Source: a virus | Strand: one strand, 5' to 3' | DNA: 48,732 nt | IMG/VR virus record: IMGVR_UViG_3300020183_000128 | Location: 1-48,732 of that record | Shown: positions 7,602 through 14,883 of the stretch, piece after piece | Numbering within the stretch: position 1 is the first letter of the stretch | Layout: each line of letters begins with the position of its first letter | Position numbers and translations under genes: made by a program | The notes under the pieces: model-generated | What the model was told of the DNA's origin: nothing | The model's input: the letters and a program-made list of their open reading frames with translations, nothing else | Database searches by the model: none

Positions 7602-9714
7602 TTACGGACAATGTTCGTGCAAGAATCCTGCTTGCCCTTCACCCGGAAAACATCCGCTAGAGCGCAATTGGCAAGGTAACGCGCGTCATTGGCCGCATCC
7701 ATTTCCAGAACGCCACAACGTCGGTGTGCCTTGTGGGACACAGTGCATTGTTCTCGATATCGACCCGCGCAATGGTGGGATTGAGAAACTCAATGCGTTG
7801 GTTGCCGAGTATGGTGAGCTTCCTGAAACATGGACGGTGCATACGGGTGGTAATGGATTTCATTATTACTTCCGCGCGCCGCATGAGGAGTTTCCAAGCG
7901 GATATGCTCTGAAGGCGCAGGGCGTTGAGCTTAAAGGTCACGGTAGTTACGTTATCGGTCCAGCGAGCAAACATATCAGCGGCAAGCAATACGAATGGAT
8001 GGATGGCTTCAGGCCGGAGGACAAACCACTTGCTGAGTGTCCTCAATGGGTCATCAACGTCTGCTCGGAGAAGCGCAAAGTACAGCGCGAAGAACGCGAG
8101 TACGATGGGAGTGCTGACCATGAAGAACTGATGGATGCGTTGAGAGCAATAAGCCCAGATCTGTCTCGGTACGATTGGATTAAAGTTGGCGGCGCACTGA
8201 AGACTGCCGGATTGCCTTTTGAAGTTTGGGATGAGTGGAGCGCACAAAGCCCGAAGTATAAAAAAGACGAGATGGAAGAACAGTGGGCTTCACTAGAGGC
8301 TAATCGAGTTTTTCCCGAGACTATTTTCCATCTCGCGTACAGACAGGGTTGGACACCGCCATTGGATGAAACGCCGTTGAATTTTGTCGTTTCGAGGGAA
8401 ACACCTAACCCACCACCGCCGGGGTGCCCAATTGGATTGCCCGATAACACGCTTATTAAGGCGGTTGCAAGTGCGATACTCGACTCGGCTATGCACAAGC
8501 ACCCCGCCTTTGCGATTGCAAGCACTCTGAGCGCGCTTTCAGGGCTTTCACAGGGAAACTATTACACGCCCGTGAAGCATGGCTACGTTGGTAGCTATTA
8601 CATCCTCATGGCGGGCGCGTCGGCTGGTAAGGAGCACTACGGGAACCGCACGATGGATATTATCCGCCGCGTGGCTGAACATCGGGTTCTCAGGATGCCA
8701 AGTTCATCGCAGGCTCTCAGGTTCGAGCTTTCGGATTGCAACGCGCGGATTCTTTTTATGGACGAGGCGCTGCGTGTTTTGCAGAACAAGGTTGAGAGTA
8801 AGAACCAGGTCGATCAACAACTCATCAGCGATATTCTAAGCATCTGGGGCATGTCGGGTGAGATTCTTTCTGGCTACTCAACAAAGCGCGAGCAGGACAA
8901 AACGCCTGACGTGCGGCTTCCTTTTCTGTCCATTATTGGCTGCGGAACAACGGAAAAGTTTGACTACCTTTTGCGCCGGAGTGCAGATTTTATCACTGAC
9001 GGCATCCTTTCACGGTTTGATATTGTACAATCAGATTATGCAAGCGATGACGATTTTGATGAGAGCAGCAAGTTTGTCTTGGAAGATTGGTGTTTGGATA
9101 CTCTCCGTGAAGTGGATGGTAGGCCGGAACATAAAGAGACTTTCGTGTTACCTAAAGACAATGAAAAGATCGGATCAAAGAGAGAGAAGATCTTCTATTT
9201 CGAGCCACGGCCAGTGGTTTATACAGGTACATCAGCAGCAGAGTGGAAGGCGATTTTCAAGGACTATCAGCGTAAGGCCCGTGACGATTCAGAGAATAAC
9301 CTCGCGTCGTCGCTTTGGAACCGCGCTGCGGAGAAAATCTTGCGTACAAGTTCACTACTTGCCATTGCTAGAAATCCCCGTGAACCAAAGATAACCCCGT
9401 CGGATATCGAATGGGCACGAGGATGGCATGAGTGGATTGTGACCAACATGGAGGTGCGGGTCTTGGACAAAGCAGGTCAGAGCATTGAGGCGGAGATCGG
9501 TGAGATTATCCTTCAGCAGCTTCAGAGGAACGCCCCGCAGGGTCAGTGGGTCGGCTTGGGTGTGCTTCGCAACACAAGCAGGCGTTTGAGAAACTGCGAG
9601 GTCAAAATCATTGAGAAGGCGGTCGAGAGTTTGGTCATGTCGGGCCTTGTCAAAACCAAGGACACCCGCCGTGGACCGACCAGTGCGGTGATTGCCTTAA
9701 ACTCAGTACAGTGA
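7525..9714 (+). CDS. Primase-polymerase with C-terminal helicase-like domain
   Basis: 729 residues from the ATG at 7525 (AAGGA nine bases upstream). The N-terminal domain is a bifunctional primase-polymerase of the archaeo-eukaryotic type: a Cys/His cluster (CSCKNPACPSPGKH), catalytic DID at 78-80, HTGGNGFH at 106-113, and GVELKGHGSYVIGP. Residues about 200-285 resemble PriCT (DWIKVGGALKTAGLPFEVWDEWS). The C-terminal half resembles DUF3987-type P-loop proteins with AGASAGKE in place of a canonical Walker A; a Glu at the Ser/Thr position is, as I recall, common in phage members. It should prime and unwind DNA at the phage origin. The repeat-rich noncoding segment directly downstream fits that. 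Confidence 0.88.
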   Translation: MLSKNDELKSLNQLKWKLFTVHSVDDYGQCSCKNPACPSPGKHPLERNWQGNARHWPHPFPERHNVGVPCGTQCIVLDIDPRNGGIEKLNALVAEYGELPETWTVHTGGNGFHYYFRAPHEEFPSGYALKAQGVELKGHGSYVIGPASKHISGKQYEWMDGFRPEDKPLAECPQWVINVCSEKRKVQREEREYDGSADHEELMDALRAISPDLSRYDWIKVGGALKTAGLPFEVWDEWSAQSPKYKKDEMEEQWASLEANRVFPETIFHLAYRQGWTPPLDETPLNFVVSRETPNPPPPGCPIGLPDNTLIKAVASAILDSAMHKHPAFAIASTLSALSGLSQGNYYTPVKHGYVGSYYILMAGASAGKEHYGNRTMDIIRRVAEHRVLRMPSSSQALRFELSDCNARILFMDEALRVLQNKVESKNQVDQQLISDILSIWGMSGEILSGYSTKREQDKTPDVRLPFLSIIGCGTTEKFDYLLRRSADFITDGILSRFDIVQSDYASDDDFDESSKFVLEDWCLDTLREVDGRPEHKETFVLPKDNEKIGSKREKIFYFEPRPVVYTGTSAAEWKAIFKDYQRKARDDSENNLASSLWNRAAEKILRTSSLLAIARNPREPKITPSDIEWARGWHEWIVTNMEVRVLDKAGQSIEAEIGEIILQQLQRNAPQGQWVGLGVLRNTSRRLRNCEVKIIEKAVESLVMSGLVKTKDTRRGPTSAVIALNSVQ

Positions 9715-9759
9715 TATAAACATCGTAATTGGTTCGGGTTTGGGCGGATTTCGCCAAAA

Positions 9760-10174
9760 ACTTAGTACAACTTAGTACATACTTAGAACAGGGGTGTACT
9801 AAGAAGTTATTCAAGCCTGATATGCACATAATGCTAACTTAGTACATTAGTACGGGGGATATACCCGACCGCAAAATCACTAAATTTTAGGATTTTGAGG
9901 GTCGAGTATTTTATTTTATTTTATATCTTCCTTATTACTATTATTAAAACTATTAGACTTTTTCTTTCTGACAGCCCTTCGGGCTTTTTTTTCTCTTTTT
10001 CAAGATCTCTCTTATAGAGCGTACTATGTGTACTAAGTTTGATACTTGCCTTACTCTCCGTTGAATAAAAACATAGTACACCCCCGTCCTAAGTTTGTAC
10101 TATATGTACTAAGTTTCAAGATGTTCGTCTTAATATTGACGATCTTGGGTGCAAATTATTGGTACGTTCTAAGT
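9760..10174. repeat. 10-bp repeat cluster around an AT-rich core: candidate replication origin
   Basis: Bases 9715-10196 hold no gene. The motif ACTTAGTACA recurs at 9760-9769, 9770-9779 (exact tandem), 9781-9790 (one mismatch) and 9837-9846, with a poorer copy ending near 9854. Its reverse complement TGTACTAAGT occurs at 10029-10038 and 10105-10114 exactly, and with one or two mismatches at 9795, 10020, 10085, 10096 and 10165; ACATAGTACA is at 10071. Left copies are mostly forward and right copies mostly reverse, flanking a very AT-rich stretch at about 9887-9962. Iterons plus an unwinding element beside a primase gene is the classic origin plan. An operator array for the HTH protein is the alternative. 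Confidence 0.7.
9973..9992 (+). terminator. Rho-independent terminator after the primase gene
   Basis: AGCCC, TTC loop, GGGCT, then eight T. It ends the primase transcript about 260 bases past its stop, inside the repeat region. Confidence 0.85.
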
Positions 10175-10196
10175 AACCATCACCTAGGAGGTTCAA

Positions 10197-10622
10197 GTGA
10201 AAGCCATCGCCCTACTTGCCTTGTTCACGGCTCTGGCCTCATGCAAACAGAAGCCTAGTTTTGAGGCGGAAAAGGAAATGTTTTATCGTGAGGCAAATGC
10301 GCGTGGGTGTATTGTTCAGCCGGTGGATATCTATTTCGCCCGCCTTGATGCAGCCGGATACTGCGTACCGAACTTCGGCATCCTGATTGACGAAACCTTA
10401 TGGGAGTCGTTTGGACCGCTCCAGCGCCGTGAGGTGGTGTTTCATGAACTTGCCCACTGCGTCTTCGGCGCAGAGCACTCCAAGCTCGGTCTTATGACCC
10501 CATCCATGCACGACGAGGCACACCTCGAGGCCGTCTGGGACACCTACGTTGACCTTCTTTTCACGGATTGCCTGACTTTCCACGCCCTCATGGACGCCAT
10601 AAACGAAAAAGGCGGGGAATAG
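10197..10622 (+). CDS. Lipoprotein with HExxH zinc-peptidase motif
   Basis: 141 residues from a GTG with a perfect AGGAGG five bases upstream. Residues 1-16 form a lipoprotein signal ending in a lipobox (LTALASC), so Cys16 should be lipidated and the protein anchored outside the inner membrane. HELAHCVFGAEH near residue 83 is a zinc-binding HExxH with further Gly and His spaced one residue longer than in metzincins, and LMTPS follows like a Met-turn. Cys residues in the mature part may form disulfides. It could act in lysis, superinfection exclusion or wall remodelling; there is no direct evidence. It stands alone, directly right of the repeat cluster, so its transcription may respond to it. 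Confidence 0.8.
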   Translation: MKAIALLALFTALASCKQKPSFEAEKEMFYREANARGCIVQPVDIYFARLDAAGYCVPNFGILIDETLWESFGPLQRREVVFHELAHCVFGAEHSKLGLMTPSMHDEAHLEAVWDTYVDLLFTDCLTFHALMDAINEKGGE

Positions 10623-10629
10623 CCCCGCC
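10606..10629 (-). terminator. Rho-independent terminator for the minus-strand operon 10664-11785
   Basis: On the minus strand: GGCGGGG, loop CTATT, CCCCGCC, then TTTTT. The stem overlaps the stop codon of the convergent lipoprotein gene. On the plus strand there is no T run, so it mainly serves the minus strand. Confidence 0.8.
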
Positions 10630-10663
10630 ATTCGTTCCTGCCTATGTGTCTGGTACGTTCACC

Positions 10664-10972
10664 TTATCTGGTATCTTGCTTCTCAGCCACGGCCTTCTTT
10701 GCCGCTCTTTCGGCCTGCTCTAATTCGAGCAGCGTCCGGTCAACGTCAACGTCGGGGTACTCCCGCCGCATCATGGTCATAAAGCCGTCCTCAAGCGACC
10801 GGACGATCATCCGAGCGCGTTGGGTGGCTGCCGGAGAGACTGCACCCTCAGAGCGGTCGATGTACCCCATCAGCGCAATCTTGGCCGGGTACCCGTACTC
10901 GCCCACTCGGGCGAACTCAGCACACACCTCGCGCTCAAGCCCCGGGCAGGCTTTGATGACCAACTCTTTCAT
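10664..10972 (-). CDS. Hypothetical protein, helical and charged
   Basis: 102 residues from the ATG at 10972, with GGAGG eight bases upstream. The C-terminal third is a long charged helix (LLELEQAERAAKKAVAEKQ). No family is recognised. Its start overlaps the stop of the preceding gene by four bases, so translation is coupled. It is the last gene of a four-gene minus-strand operon and is followed by a strong terminator. Confidence 0.65.
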   Translation of the reverse strand: MKELVIKACPGLEREVCAEFARVGEYGYPAKIALMGYIDRSEGAVSPAATQRARMIVRSLEDGFMTMMRREYPDVDVDRTLLELEQAERAAKKAVAEKQDTR

Positions 10973-11268
10973 GTGTGTATCCTCCACTGAGGATACCTTA
11001 TCTCATCCACTGTCACGGACAGAGTTTCCTCATACCCGTGAAGGATGAAACCACCCCAAAGCGACCGTTTCCCATCGGGCCGCTCAAAAGCGAAAATAAA
11101 GCTGTGCTTAACCCAGTCTGGCGACAAGCATAATTTCTCTTTTGAGTTCCTCTTGATGCGGTTGAGCATCCCGATTGCATTCAGGAATGACTTGCGCGTC
11201 TCCCGAGAACTTGCGCGGGCAAACCTCAATGCTTCACGGAAATGTTCGATGTTATTTATTTCGATCAT
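10969..11268 (-). CDS. Hypothetical protein
   Basis: 99 residues, basic N-terminal helix region (FREALRFARASSRETRKSFLNAIGML) followed by beta-like strands. Preceded by GGGGGTG five bases from the ATG. Third gene of the minus-strand operon; its stop overlaps the next start. No function can be given. Confidence 0.65.
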   Translation of the reverse strand: MIEINNIEHFREALRFARASSRETRKSFLNAIGMLNRIKRNSKEKLCLSPDWVKHSFIFAFERPDGKRSLWGGFILHGYEETLSVTVDEIRYPQWRIHT

Positions 11269-11271
11269 AGT

Positions 11272-11535
11272 TCACCCCCATCTTGAAACGTAAATATGGC
11301 AATGCCCCTTACCTTTCGGGCGGTATTCTCCACGAACAACTCTGACTCGTTTCATTTCTGATCTTTGTTTGATCCATTGGAGTGTCTCGTTCAGGCCGAT
11401 ATCCGTTGTCGCCCATGCAGCGTAGGATACGCCGTCTTTTGCCCTTCCCCATCCCGACATAAAGCTATCAGTGCCAACAATCAGAACTGTGTGTGTTTGC
11501 TTTTGTTCTTCTGTTCTGTCGTCTTGAATTATCAT
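11272..11535 (-). CDS. Conserved phage-type hypothetical protein
   Basis: 87 residues. The central stretch (GTDSFMSGWGRAKDGVSYAAWA) followed by a W-x-x-x-R segment and a C-terminal His-x-His-x-Tyr (HCHIYV) resembles, from memory, a small protein family found in phages and plasmids; I know no function for it. The pattern of a Gly-rich loop and paired His could be a small enzyme or nucleotide-binding fold. AGAGGTG lies just before the start. Second gene of the minus-strand operon, three bases from the next. Confidence 0.65.
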   Translation of the reverse strand: MIIQDDRTEEQKQTHTVLIVGTDSFMSGWGRAKDGVSYAAWATTDIGLNETLQWIKQRSEMKRVRVVRGEYRPKGKGHCHIYVSRWG

Positions 11536-11536
11536 T

Positions 11537-11785
11537 TTACACCTCTTGCATATAACCCGCGAACGCTGCTTGTCGCGGGTTGTTGATTATGAGTTTGCTA
11601 TCATCAGCGAGCCGTAGTTCTACGGTCGCGTCGTAGCTATTTCCTCCGTGTGGATATTTAATTTCTAATGCCGCTGCGCGCGCGGCATTGGCAATATCTT
11701 GCCATCCATCAACTCGAAACCCAGTGCGAGCATCGCGCCCGCACTTAGCCGCTTGTTCTACAAAGTCACTTGCAATTGTTTTCAT
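11537..11785 (-). CDS. Hypothetical protein
   Basis: 82 residues, first gene of the minus-strand operon, with GGAGGTG upstream of the ATG. The sequence starts with a helix (SDFVEQAAKCGRDARTGFRVDGWQDIANAARAAA) and ends with a beta hairpin-like part. No family is recognised. Only one base separates it from the next gene. The region upstream carries the shared motif at 11815-11830. Confidence 0.65.
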   Translation of the reverse strand: MKTIASDFVEQAAKCGRDARTGFRVDGWQDIANAARAAALEIKYPHGGNSYDATVELRLADDSKLIINNPRQAAFAGYMQEV

Positions 11786-11814
11786 CCCACACCTCCACAG
11801 CCGACCTCCGGCCC

Positions 11815-11830
11815 TACTTCCTATAACGGA
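11815..11830. promoter_or_regulatory. Shared intergenic motif, copy 1
   Basis: TACTTCCTATAACGGA here differs by one base from TACTTCCTATATCGGA at 16225-16240. Both lie between divergent operons. In both copies the plus strand continues with a similar stretch, a GGGA/GGGG ribosome-binding-like site and an ATG. Here that ATG (11845) opens only a 25-codon frame ending at 11922. A TATAAC sits where a -10 element could be, but no -35 is seen. A hairpin (TTCCC, loop, GGGAA at 11913-11926) follows. Confidence 0.45.
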
Positions 11831-11844
11831 ATATCTGGGAGAAA

Positions 11845-11922
11845 ATGAAGCACTATTTTTTTATTGCAATCTGCACGCTATGTTACAAGTTTGTGCTTGC
11901 AACACTCGACCCTTCCCTTTAG
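11845..11922 (+). CDS. Possible 25-residue hydrophobic leader peptide
   Basis: ATG preceded by GGGAGAAA, encoding a very short hydrophobic peptide starting MKHYFFIAICTLCYKF. The leader before it is similar to that of the gene at 16260, which is the only reason to list it. It could be a leader peptide, a gene remnant, or chance. Confidence 0.2.
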   Translation: MKHYFFIAICTLCYKFVLATLDPSL

Positions 11923-11954
11923 GGAATCCATCACCCATTCACGGAGTTTCCACC

Positions 11955-12329
11955 ATGCACAACGCGAAACCATGCCCATTTTGTCAATCAACACGCCTAT
12001 CATTCGACTGCTCTCATCTCGGTACTTCGATGCGTGTGCGTTGCAGAAGTTGTGATGCGCTCGGGCCGTGGATCTTCAAATCAAAAAATGATCAAATAGA
12101 AGACCTCGCTCAAGAGTGCATTGAACGCTGGAACTACCGGAAATCTTCTGATGGGTTCACAAAGGTTCAGGATACTTATTTTGGAGGGAAATCAGATGAT
12201 GAAATTCGTGCTTATGGCAGAGAACAGGGGGCGGGAGAGCCTCAAGTCCGTACCTATCGACCCGAATTACCCACCGCGCATAGAAGTCGATCCGCGCTCT
12301 CACGAAGCGAAAATAATCGTTACAAATAA
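11955..12329 (+). CDS. Lar-like restriction-alleviation protein (zinc ribbon)
   Basis: 124 residues from the ATG at 11955 (GGAG eight bases upstream). Residues 1-60 match the Lar-family plan: KPCPFCQS, then V-R-C-R-S-C-D-A, G-P-W, and a final helix ending ERWN-Y-R. The four Cys should hold one zinc. Lar proteins of Rac prophage moderate type I restriction; small phage homologues are widely annotated so, usually without tests. The typical family ends near residue 60. The extra 60 residues here are read through DNA that also codes the next gene in another frame (134-base overlap), so the tail may be non-functional. Confidence 0.7.
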   Translation: MHNAKPCPFCQSTRLSFDCSHLGTSMRVRCRSCDALGPWIFKSKNDQIEDLAQECIERWNYRKSSDGFTKVQDTYFGGKSDDEIRAYGREQGAGEPQVRTYRPELPTAHRSRSALSRSENNRYK

Positions 12330-12456
12330 GGTAACAAGCCATTCGTCAGAGCGCACTCTGTCGATGCGTATCTTGATGGACGCGCCACAACCAACAGTCA
12401 TTCATTCGCTCACGGTCTCGTATCAACAGTGCATGAGGGAGTTACAATGGAAATAA
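12196..12456 (+). CDS. Hypothetical protein
   Basis: 86 residues. The start at 12196 has GGAGGG seven bases upstream, a strong site lying inside the Lar-like gene, which it overlaps by 134 bases. The sequence (SVPIDPNYPPRIEVDPRSHEAKIIVTNKV) suggests a small beta protein. No family is recognised. Its end overlaps the next gene by ten bases. Confidence 0.6.
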   Translation: MMKFVLMAENRGRESLKSVPIDPNYPPRIEVDPRSHEAKIIVTNKVTSHSSERTLSMRILMDAPQPTVIHSLTVSYQQCMRELQWK

Positions 12457-12707
12457 AGATCACACACGCGGTCAACGGCTTTGTTCTTGAGCGCACGATT
12501 GAAGATGAAAATCAATACTTTGCCTTTGGCGGCGAACATGACGAAGTTGATACCTGCGCTGATATGATTAGGTTTATCCTTTCTGAAATGGGACCATGCA
12601 CGTCCCGTTATTCAGACAAAAGGATTTACGTTGTCGTCAAGCCCGGGGATAAGAATGAAAAGTTTACAGAAAAAGATTCTGCTGAAATCTGGCCAGAGGG
12701 TGTTTGA
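12447..12707 (+). CDS. Small hypothetical protein with NGFVLER motif
   Basis: 86 residues; GAGGGAG precedes the ATG. The N terminus MEIKITHAVNGFVLER-x-x-E-x-E, and the following region, resemble the small minus-strand gene at 17482-17661 (MLSIEKASNGFIVREEEG), so the two may be distant paralogues. The fold looks like a beta hairpin followed by a helix (DTCADMIRFILSEMG). Function unknown. Confidence 0.65.
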   Translation: MEIKITHAVNGFVLERTIEDENQYFAFGGEHDEVDTCADMIRFILSEMGPCTSRYSDKRIYVVVKPGDKNEKFTEKDSAEIWPEGV

Positions 12708-12927
12708 TAAAAAATACGGATACGGCGTTGTGCGCAGCCAATGCCATAACATCTTAACGGTCTCATTCGATAACAAGGTCGCGTATTACTATGCAGATGG
12801 AACAGAAATTGGAAGCAACATGCGCGGCGACCGACCCGGAGCTTTATTGGATGCTATTTACATCGACGCGGGTTTGTCGCGTACTGGACGTTCTTTCTGG
12901 CGGTGGTTACTTGGTTCAAAGGATTGA
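12655..12927 (+). CDS. Small SH3/KOW-like beta protein
   Basis: 90 residues from the ATG at 12655 (GGGGA upstream), overlapping the previous gene by 53 bases. Residues 13-50 follow the pattern G-x-x-V-F-D-x-x-Y-G-x-G-V-V...V-x-F-D-N...Y-x-x-D-G, which resembles small beta barrels of the SH3/KOW sort seen in helicase tails and transcription factors. Binding to nucleic acid or protein is inferred from fold only. Confidence 0.6.
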   Translation: MKSLQKKILLKSGQRVFDKKYGYGVVRSQCHNILTVSFDNKVAYYYADGTEIGSNMRGDRPGALLDAIYIDAGLSRTGRSFWRWLLGSKD

Positions 12928-13132
12928 GAAGTCACATCCTCACCAGCCGAACAGCAAAAGAACAAAAACCGTCACACGCCTTTTTGATCGCAACGGCAAT
13001 CAACTCGAAGGCGTTCACAACTACGCGCGCATGAGGCTTATGCGTTGTGCGCAGCTTGAGGTGTTCTCTCATGGAAAAGGAATCTCAGTGTTCGTTCTCA
13101 AAAAAGAAAAGGATAGTTCAACTTTGGCGTAA
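12911..13132 (+). CDS. Small hypothetical protein (start uncertain)
   Basis: Frame open through 13132. I choose a TTG at 12911 preceded by GGTGG; no ATG is well placed, and an upstream ATG at 12791 lies deep inside the previous gene. The product, 73 residues, contains TRLFDRNGNQLEGVHNYARM and a basic C terminus. No family is recognised. It overlaps the next gene by 62 bases. Confidence 0.45.
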   Translation: MVQRIEKSHPHQPNSKRTKTVTRLFDRNGNQLEGVHNYARMRLMRCAQLEVFSHGKGISVFVLKKEKDSSTLA

Positions 13133-13319
13133 TCATTGCCATGAACTTGCTAGGCTTGTGCAATCAGCACACAGGACAAGTGGTATCGAATATCAGCACT
13201 TGATGAACGCTCTTGACGAACATGAGCGCGCTGACGTGTGGGAAATACTGAAGGAGACAGACAATGAAAGAAAACGCACTTCAACTCATAAACCTCGGAA
13301 TAATGAACCCAAGTTCTGA
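13071..13319 (+). CDS. Small basic hypothetical protein
   Basis: 82 residues from the ATG at 13071, with TTGAGGTG seven bases upstream. Basic at both ends, helical in the middle (WRNHCHELARLVQSAHRTS, then a DEHERADVWEIL helix). No family is recognised. The end overlaps the following membrane-protein gene by 56 bases. Confidence 0.55.
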   Translation: MEKESQCSFSKKKRIVQLWRNHCHELARLVQSAHRTSGIEYQHLMNALDEHERADVWEILKETDNERKRTSTHKPRNNEPKF

Positions 13320-13602
13320 AATGGGATCGATCCTGATAGCCGAGGAGTTCCAGCATAATTTCTTTTGGGCGTTGATTATTTTTGGTGTCGCTGCTTTATT
13401 TTTCGGCTCCTCCGCGATATATCAACCGCAACAAATCAGATGTGCGTTTGATAGATATAGGATAGCGAACAAAAAGATTTTCCTGCGCTGTTGTGGCGTG
13501 GCCTGTCTTTTGGTCTGCTCATTCTTCTTGTACAACGCCGCGCGTGCGTACTTCCATCCGCATCTGGTTCTCTTTGAAAAAATGAAGGAGCTTGTGCGGT
13601 GA
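13264..13602 (+). CDS. Membrane protein, two helices
   Basis: 112 residues with two membrane helices (about residues 33-53, FFWALIIFGVAALFFGSSAIY, and 73-95, IFLRCCGVACLLVCSFFLYNAA) joined by a basic loop, which favours both termini outside the cytoplasm side by the positive-inside rule. Start supported by GGAG upstream. No family is recognised. It could be an exclusion or holin-like protein. It overlaps the next gene by four bases (GTGA). Confidence 0.65.
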   Translation: MKENALQLINLGIMNPSSEMGSILIAEEFQHNFFWALIIFGVAALFFGSSAIYQPQQIRCAFDRYRIANKKIFLRCCGVACLLVCSFFLYNAARAYFHPHLVLFEKMKELVR

Positions 13603-13952
13603 GAATTACGATCAATACAAAAATTGCAAAAGAGTATGGTATGCAGGGCGCGTTGTTGTGGGCCGCGTTTGAAAAGATTTTAGATGAACGCGCGTGGAAA
13701 CAAATCCGCGTCTCTGAATTGGTCAATATGACAGACAAGTTGTTTTCCGAAACTCCGCTCAAGGTCGTCATCAGAAAGATGGAAGCCGATGAACTCATCG
13801 AGCGTATCTCTGACGCGGCCTCAGATGGCGCGCGTTATCGCTTCGGTCTTAATTCAGCTCGGTACTCTCGTAAGCGCCCTTCACCACCCGAACAGATCCA
13901 ATTCCCAACTCATTCATCTCCTGTTCATCCAAGTGGCGCATCAACAACTTAA
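13599..13952 (+). CDS. Winged-helix protein
   Basis: 117 residues from a GTG overlapping the previous stop, with AAGGAG eight bases upstream. Residues about 5-80 read as a winged helix: helix, a V-S-E-L-V-N-M-T turn, recognition helix (PLKVVIRKMEADELIER) and a wing (GARYRFGLN), as in replication-initiator N domains and phage regulators. The C-terminal 37 residues are Pro/Ser-rich and overlap a possible minus-strand gene (13849-14046). DNA binding is likely; the target is unknown. Confidence 0.6.
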   Translation: MRITINTKIAKEYGMQGALLWAAFEKILDERAWKQIRVSELVNMTDKLFSETPLKVVIRKMEADELIERISDAASDGARYRFGLNSARYSRKRPSPPEQIQFPTHSSPVHPSGASTT

Positions 13953-14046
13953 TCGCGTTTGCTGTCTCCTCGTCTTCAACACATTGAAGCGCGATAGCAA
14001 GGCACTCGTTCAATAACGGCATCCATTCATCAGAGACCATCACCAT
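13849..14046 (-). CDS. Small acidic hypothetical protein on the opposite strand
   Basis: 65 residues from the ATG at 14046, with GAGGTG five bases upstream. The helical sequence (MPLLNECLAIALQCVEDEETANAIKLLMRHL) looks protein-like and fits better than the low-complexity tail that the plus-strand gene reads over the same DNA. It would be a lone minus-strand gene within a plus-strand operon, so it is listed with reserve. The start abuts the divergent start at 14045. Confidence 0.45.
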   Translation of the reverse strand: MVMVSDEWMPLLNECLAIALQCVEDEETANAIKLLMRHLDEQEMNELGIGSVRVVKGAYESTELN

Positions 14047-14341
14047 GCAACACCTCACGCTCAATATCGAACTCGAATCTCCACTTACCTCCTCTTATGG
14101 TACCATTGAGGTTCAAGACTACCTGCACGAAAATGTTGGCGAAAAGTTCAGTGGTTTTATCTATGTGTCAGTACATTGTTACTCTTCAGAGCCTATCAAT
14201 ACATTCAAGGTCGCAAAGTTGTTTCGTGATTATTCCGACTTTTTCTGTTACAGTGAAGAACAAGTTAAGAAGCTCAAAATCAAAACATCTCTCGATTGCA
14301 GAGAGTATGTTTCAATCGACGTGATTGAGGTTATGGAATGA
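14045..14341 (+). CDS. Hypothetical protein
   Basis: 98 residues with a beta-rich N-terminal half (LTLNIELESPLTSSYGTIEV) and a helical C-terminal half. The ribosome binding site is weak. Its stop overlaps the start of the resolvase gene (ATGA), so it probably helps translate that gene. No family is recognised. Confidence 0.55.
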   Translation: MQHLTLNIELESPLTSSYGTIEVQDYLHENVGEKFSGFIYVSVHCYSSEPINTFKVAKLFRDYSDFFCYSEEQVKKLKIKTSLDCREYVSIDVIEVME

Positions 14342-14883
14342 ATCTCGCTGGCATTGACGCTTCACTCTCCGGGACTGGTATTTGTGTCGTCACGCCCGAG
14401 CGCACTTACTTCTACACTTGTCGCGGTAACAAGTTGGGTGTCCGTCCATCGGACGTGGAGAAGAATCAACGCCTTGCTAAGTTGGTTGCGGAGATCTTGG
14501 CTATCCTGAAAAAGCATGAGGTCAAGATTGTCGCCATTGAGAACTACGCCTTCTCAAAATCATCCGCTGCCGTGACACCACTTGCCGAACTCCAAGGCGG
14601 TCTCAAGGTCGGTATGTTCTTTGCAAAGATGCTTTGTGTCTCTCTGCCGGTCTCAACCGTCCGTAAGTTTTGTGTCGGCAGGCACATCCCAAAGAAAGCG
14701 GAGTTTCAAAGAGAGTTTAAGAAAGCGCACCATAGGCTTGATACGCTTCCAAAGAATGAGGACGAGTGGGACGCATTCGCCGTTGCATACACACTCGACC
14801 GTGGTTGGAGATTAAACGGCGACACCGATCTCCATGAGCTTATCAGCTTCCATCTTAGCGTGCCGGACGAGAGCCTCGCGTAG
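14338..14883 (+). CDS. RuvC-like Holliday junction resolvase
   Basis: 181 residues with the RNase H-fold acidic residues of RuvC: Asp7 in GIDASLSGTG, Glu in VAIENYAFSKSS, and the final pair in DEWDAFAVAY. The length matches phage RuvC-like enzymes. It should cut branched DNA before packaging and complement the recombination operon at 3.4-7.2 kb. It ends the plus-strand operon; its last 72 bases overlap the convergent HTH gene. Confidence 0.88.
   Translation: MNLAGIDASLSGTGICVVTPERTYFYTCRGNKLGVRPSDVEKNQRLAKLVAEILAILKKHEVKIVAIENYAFSKSSAAVTPLAELQGGLKVGMFFAKMLCVSLPVSTVRKFCVGRHIPKKAEFQREFKKAHHRLDTLPKNEDEWDAFAVAYTLDRGWRLNGDTDLHELISFHLSVPDESLA

Noticed and set aside
11913-11926. Hairpin TTCCC/GGGAA as a terminator
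   Set aside because: The stem is short and no T run follows on either strand.
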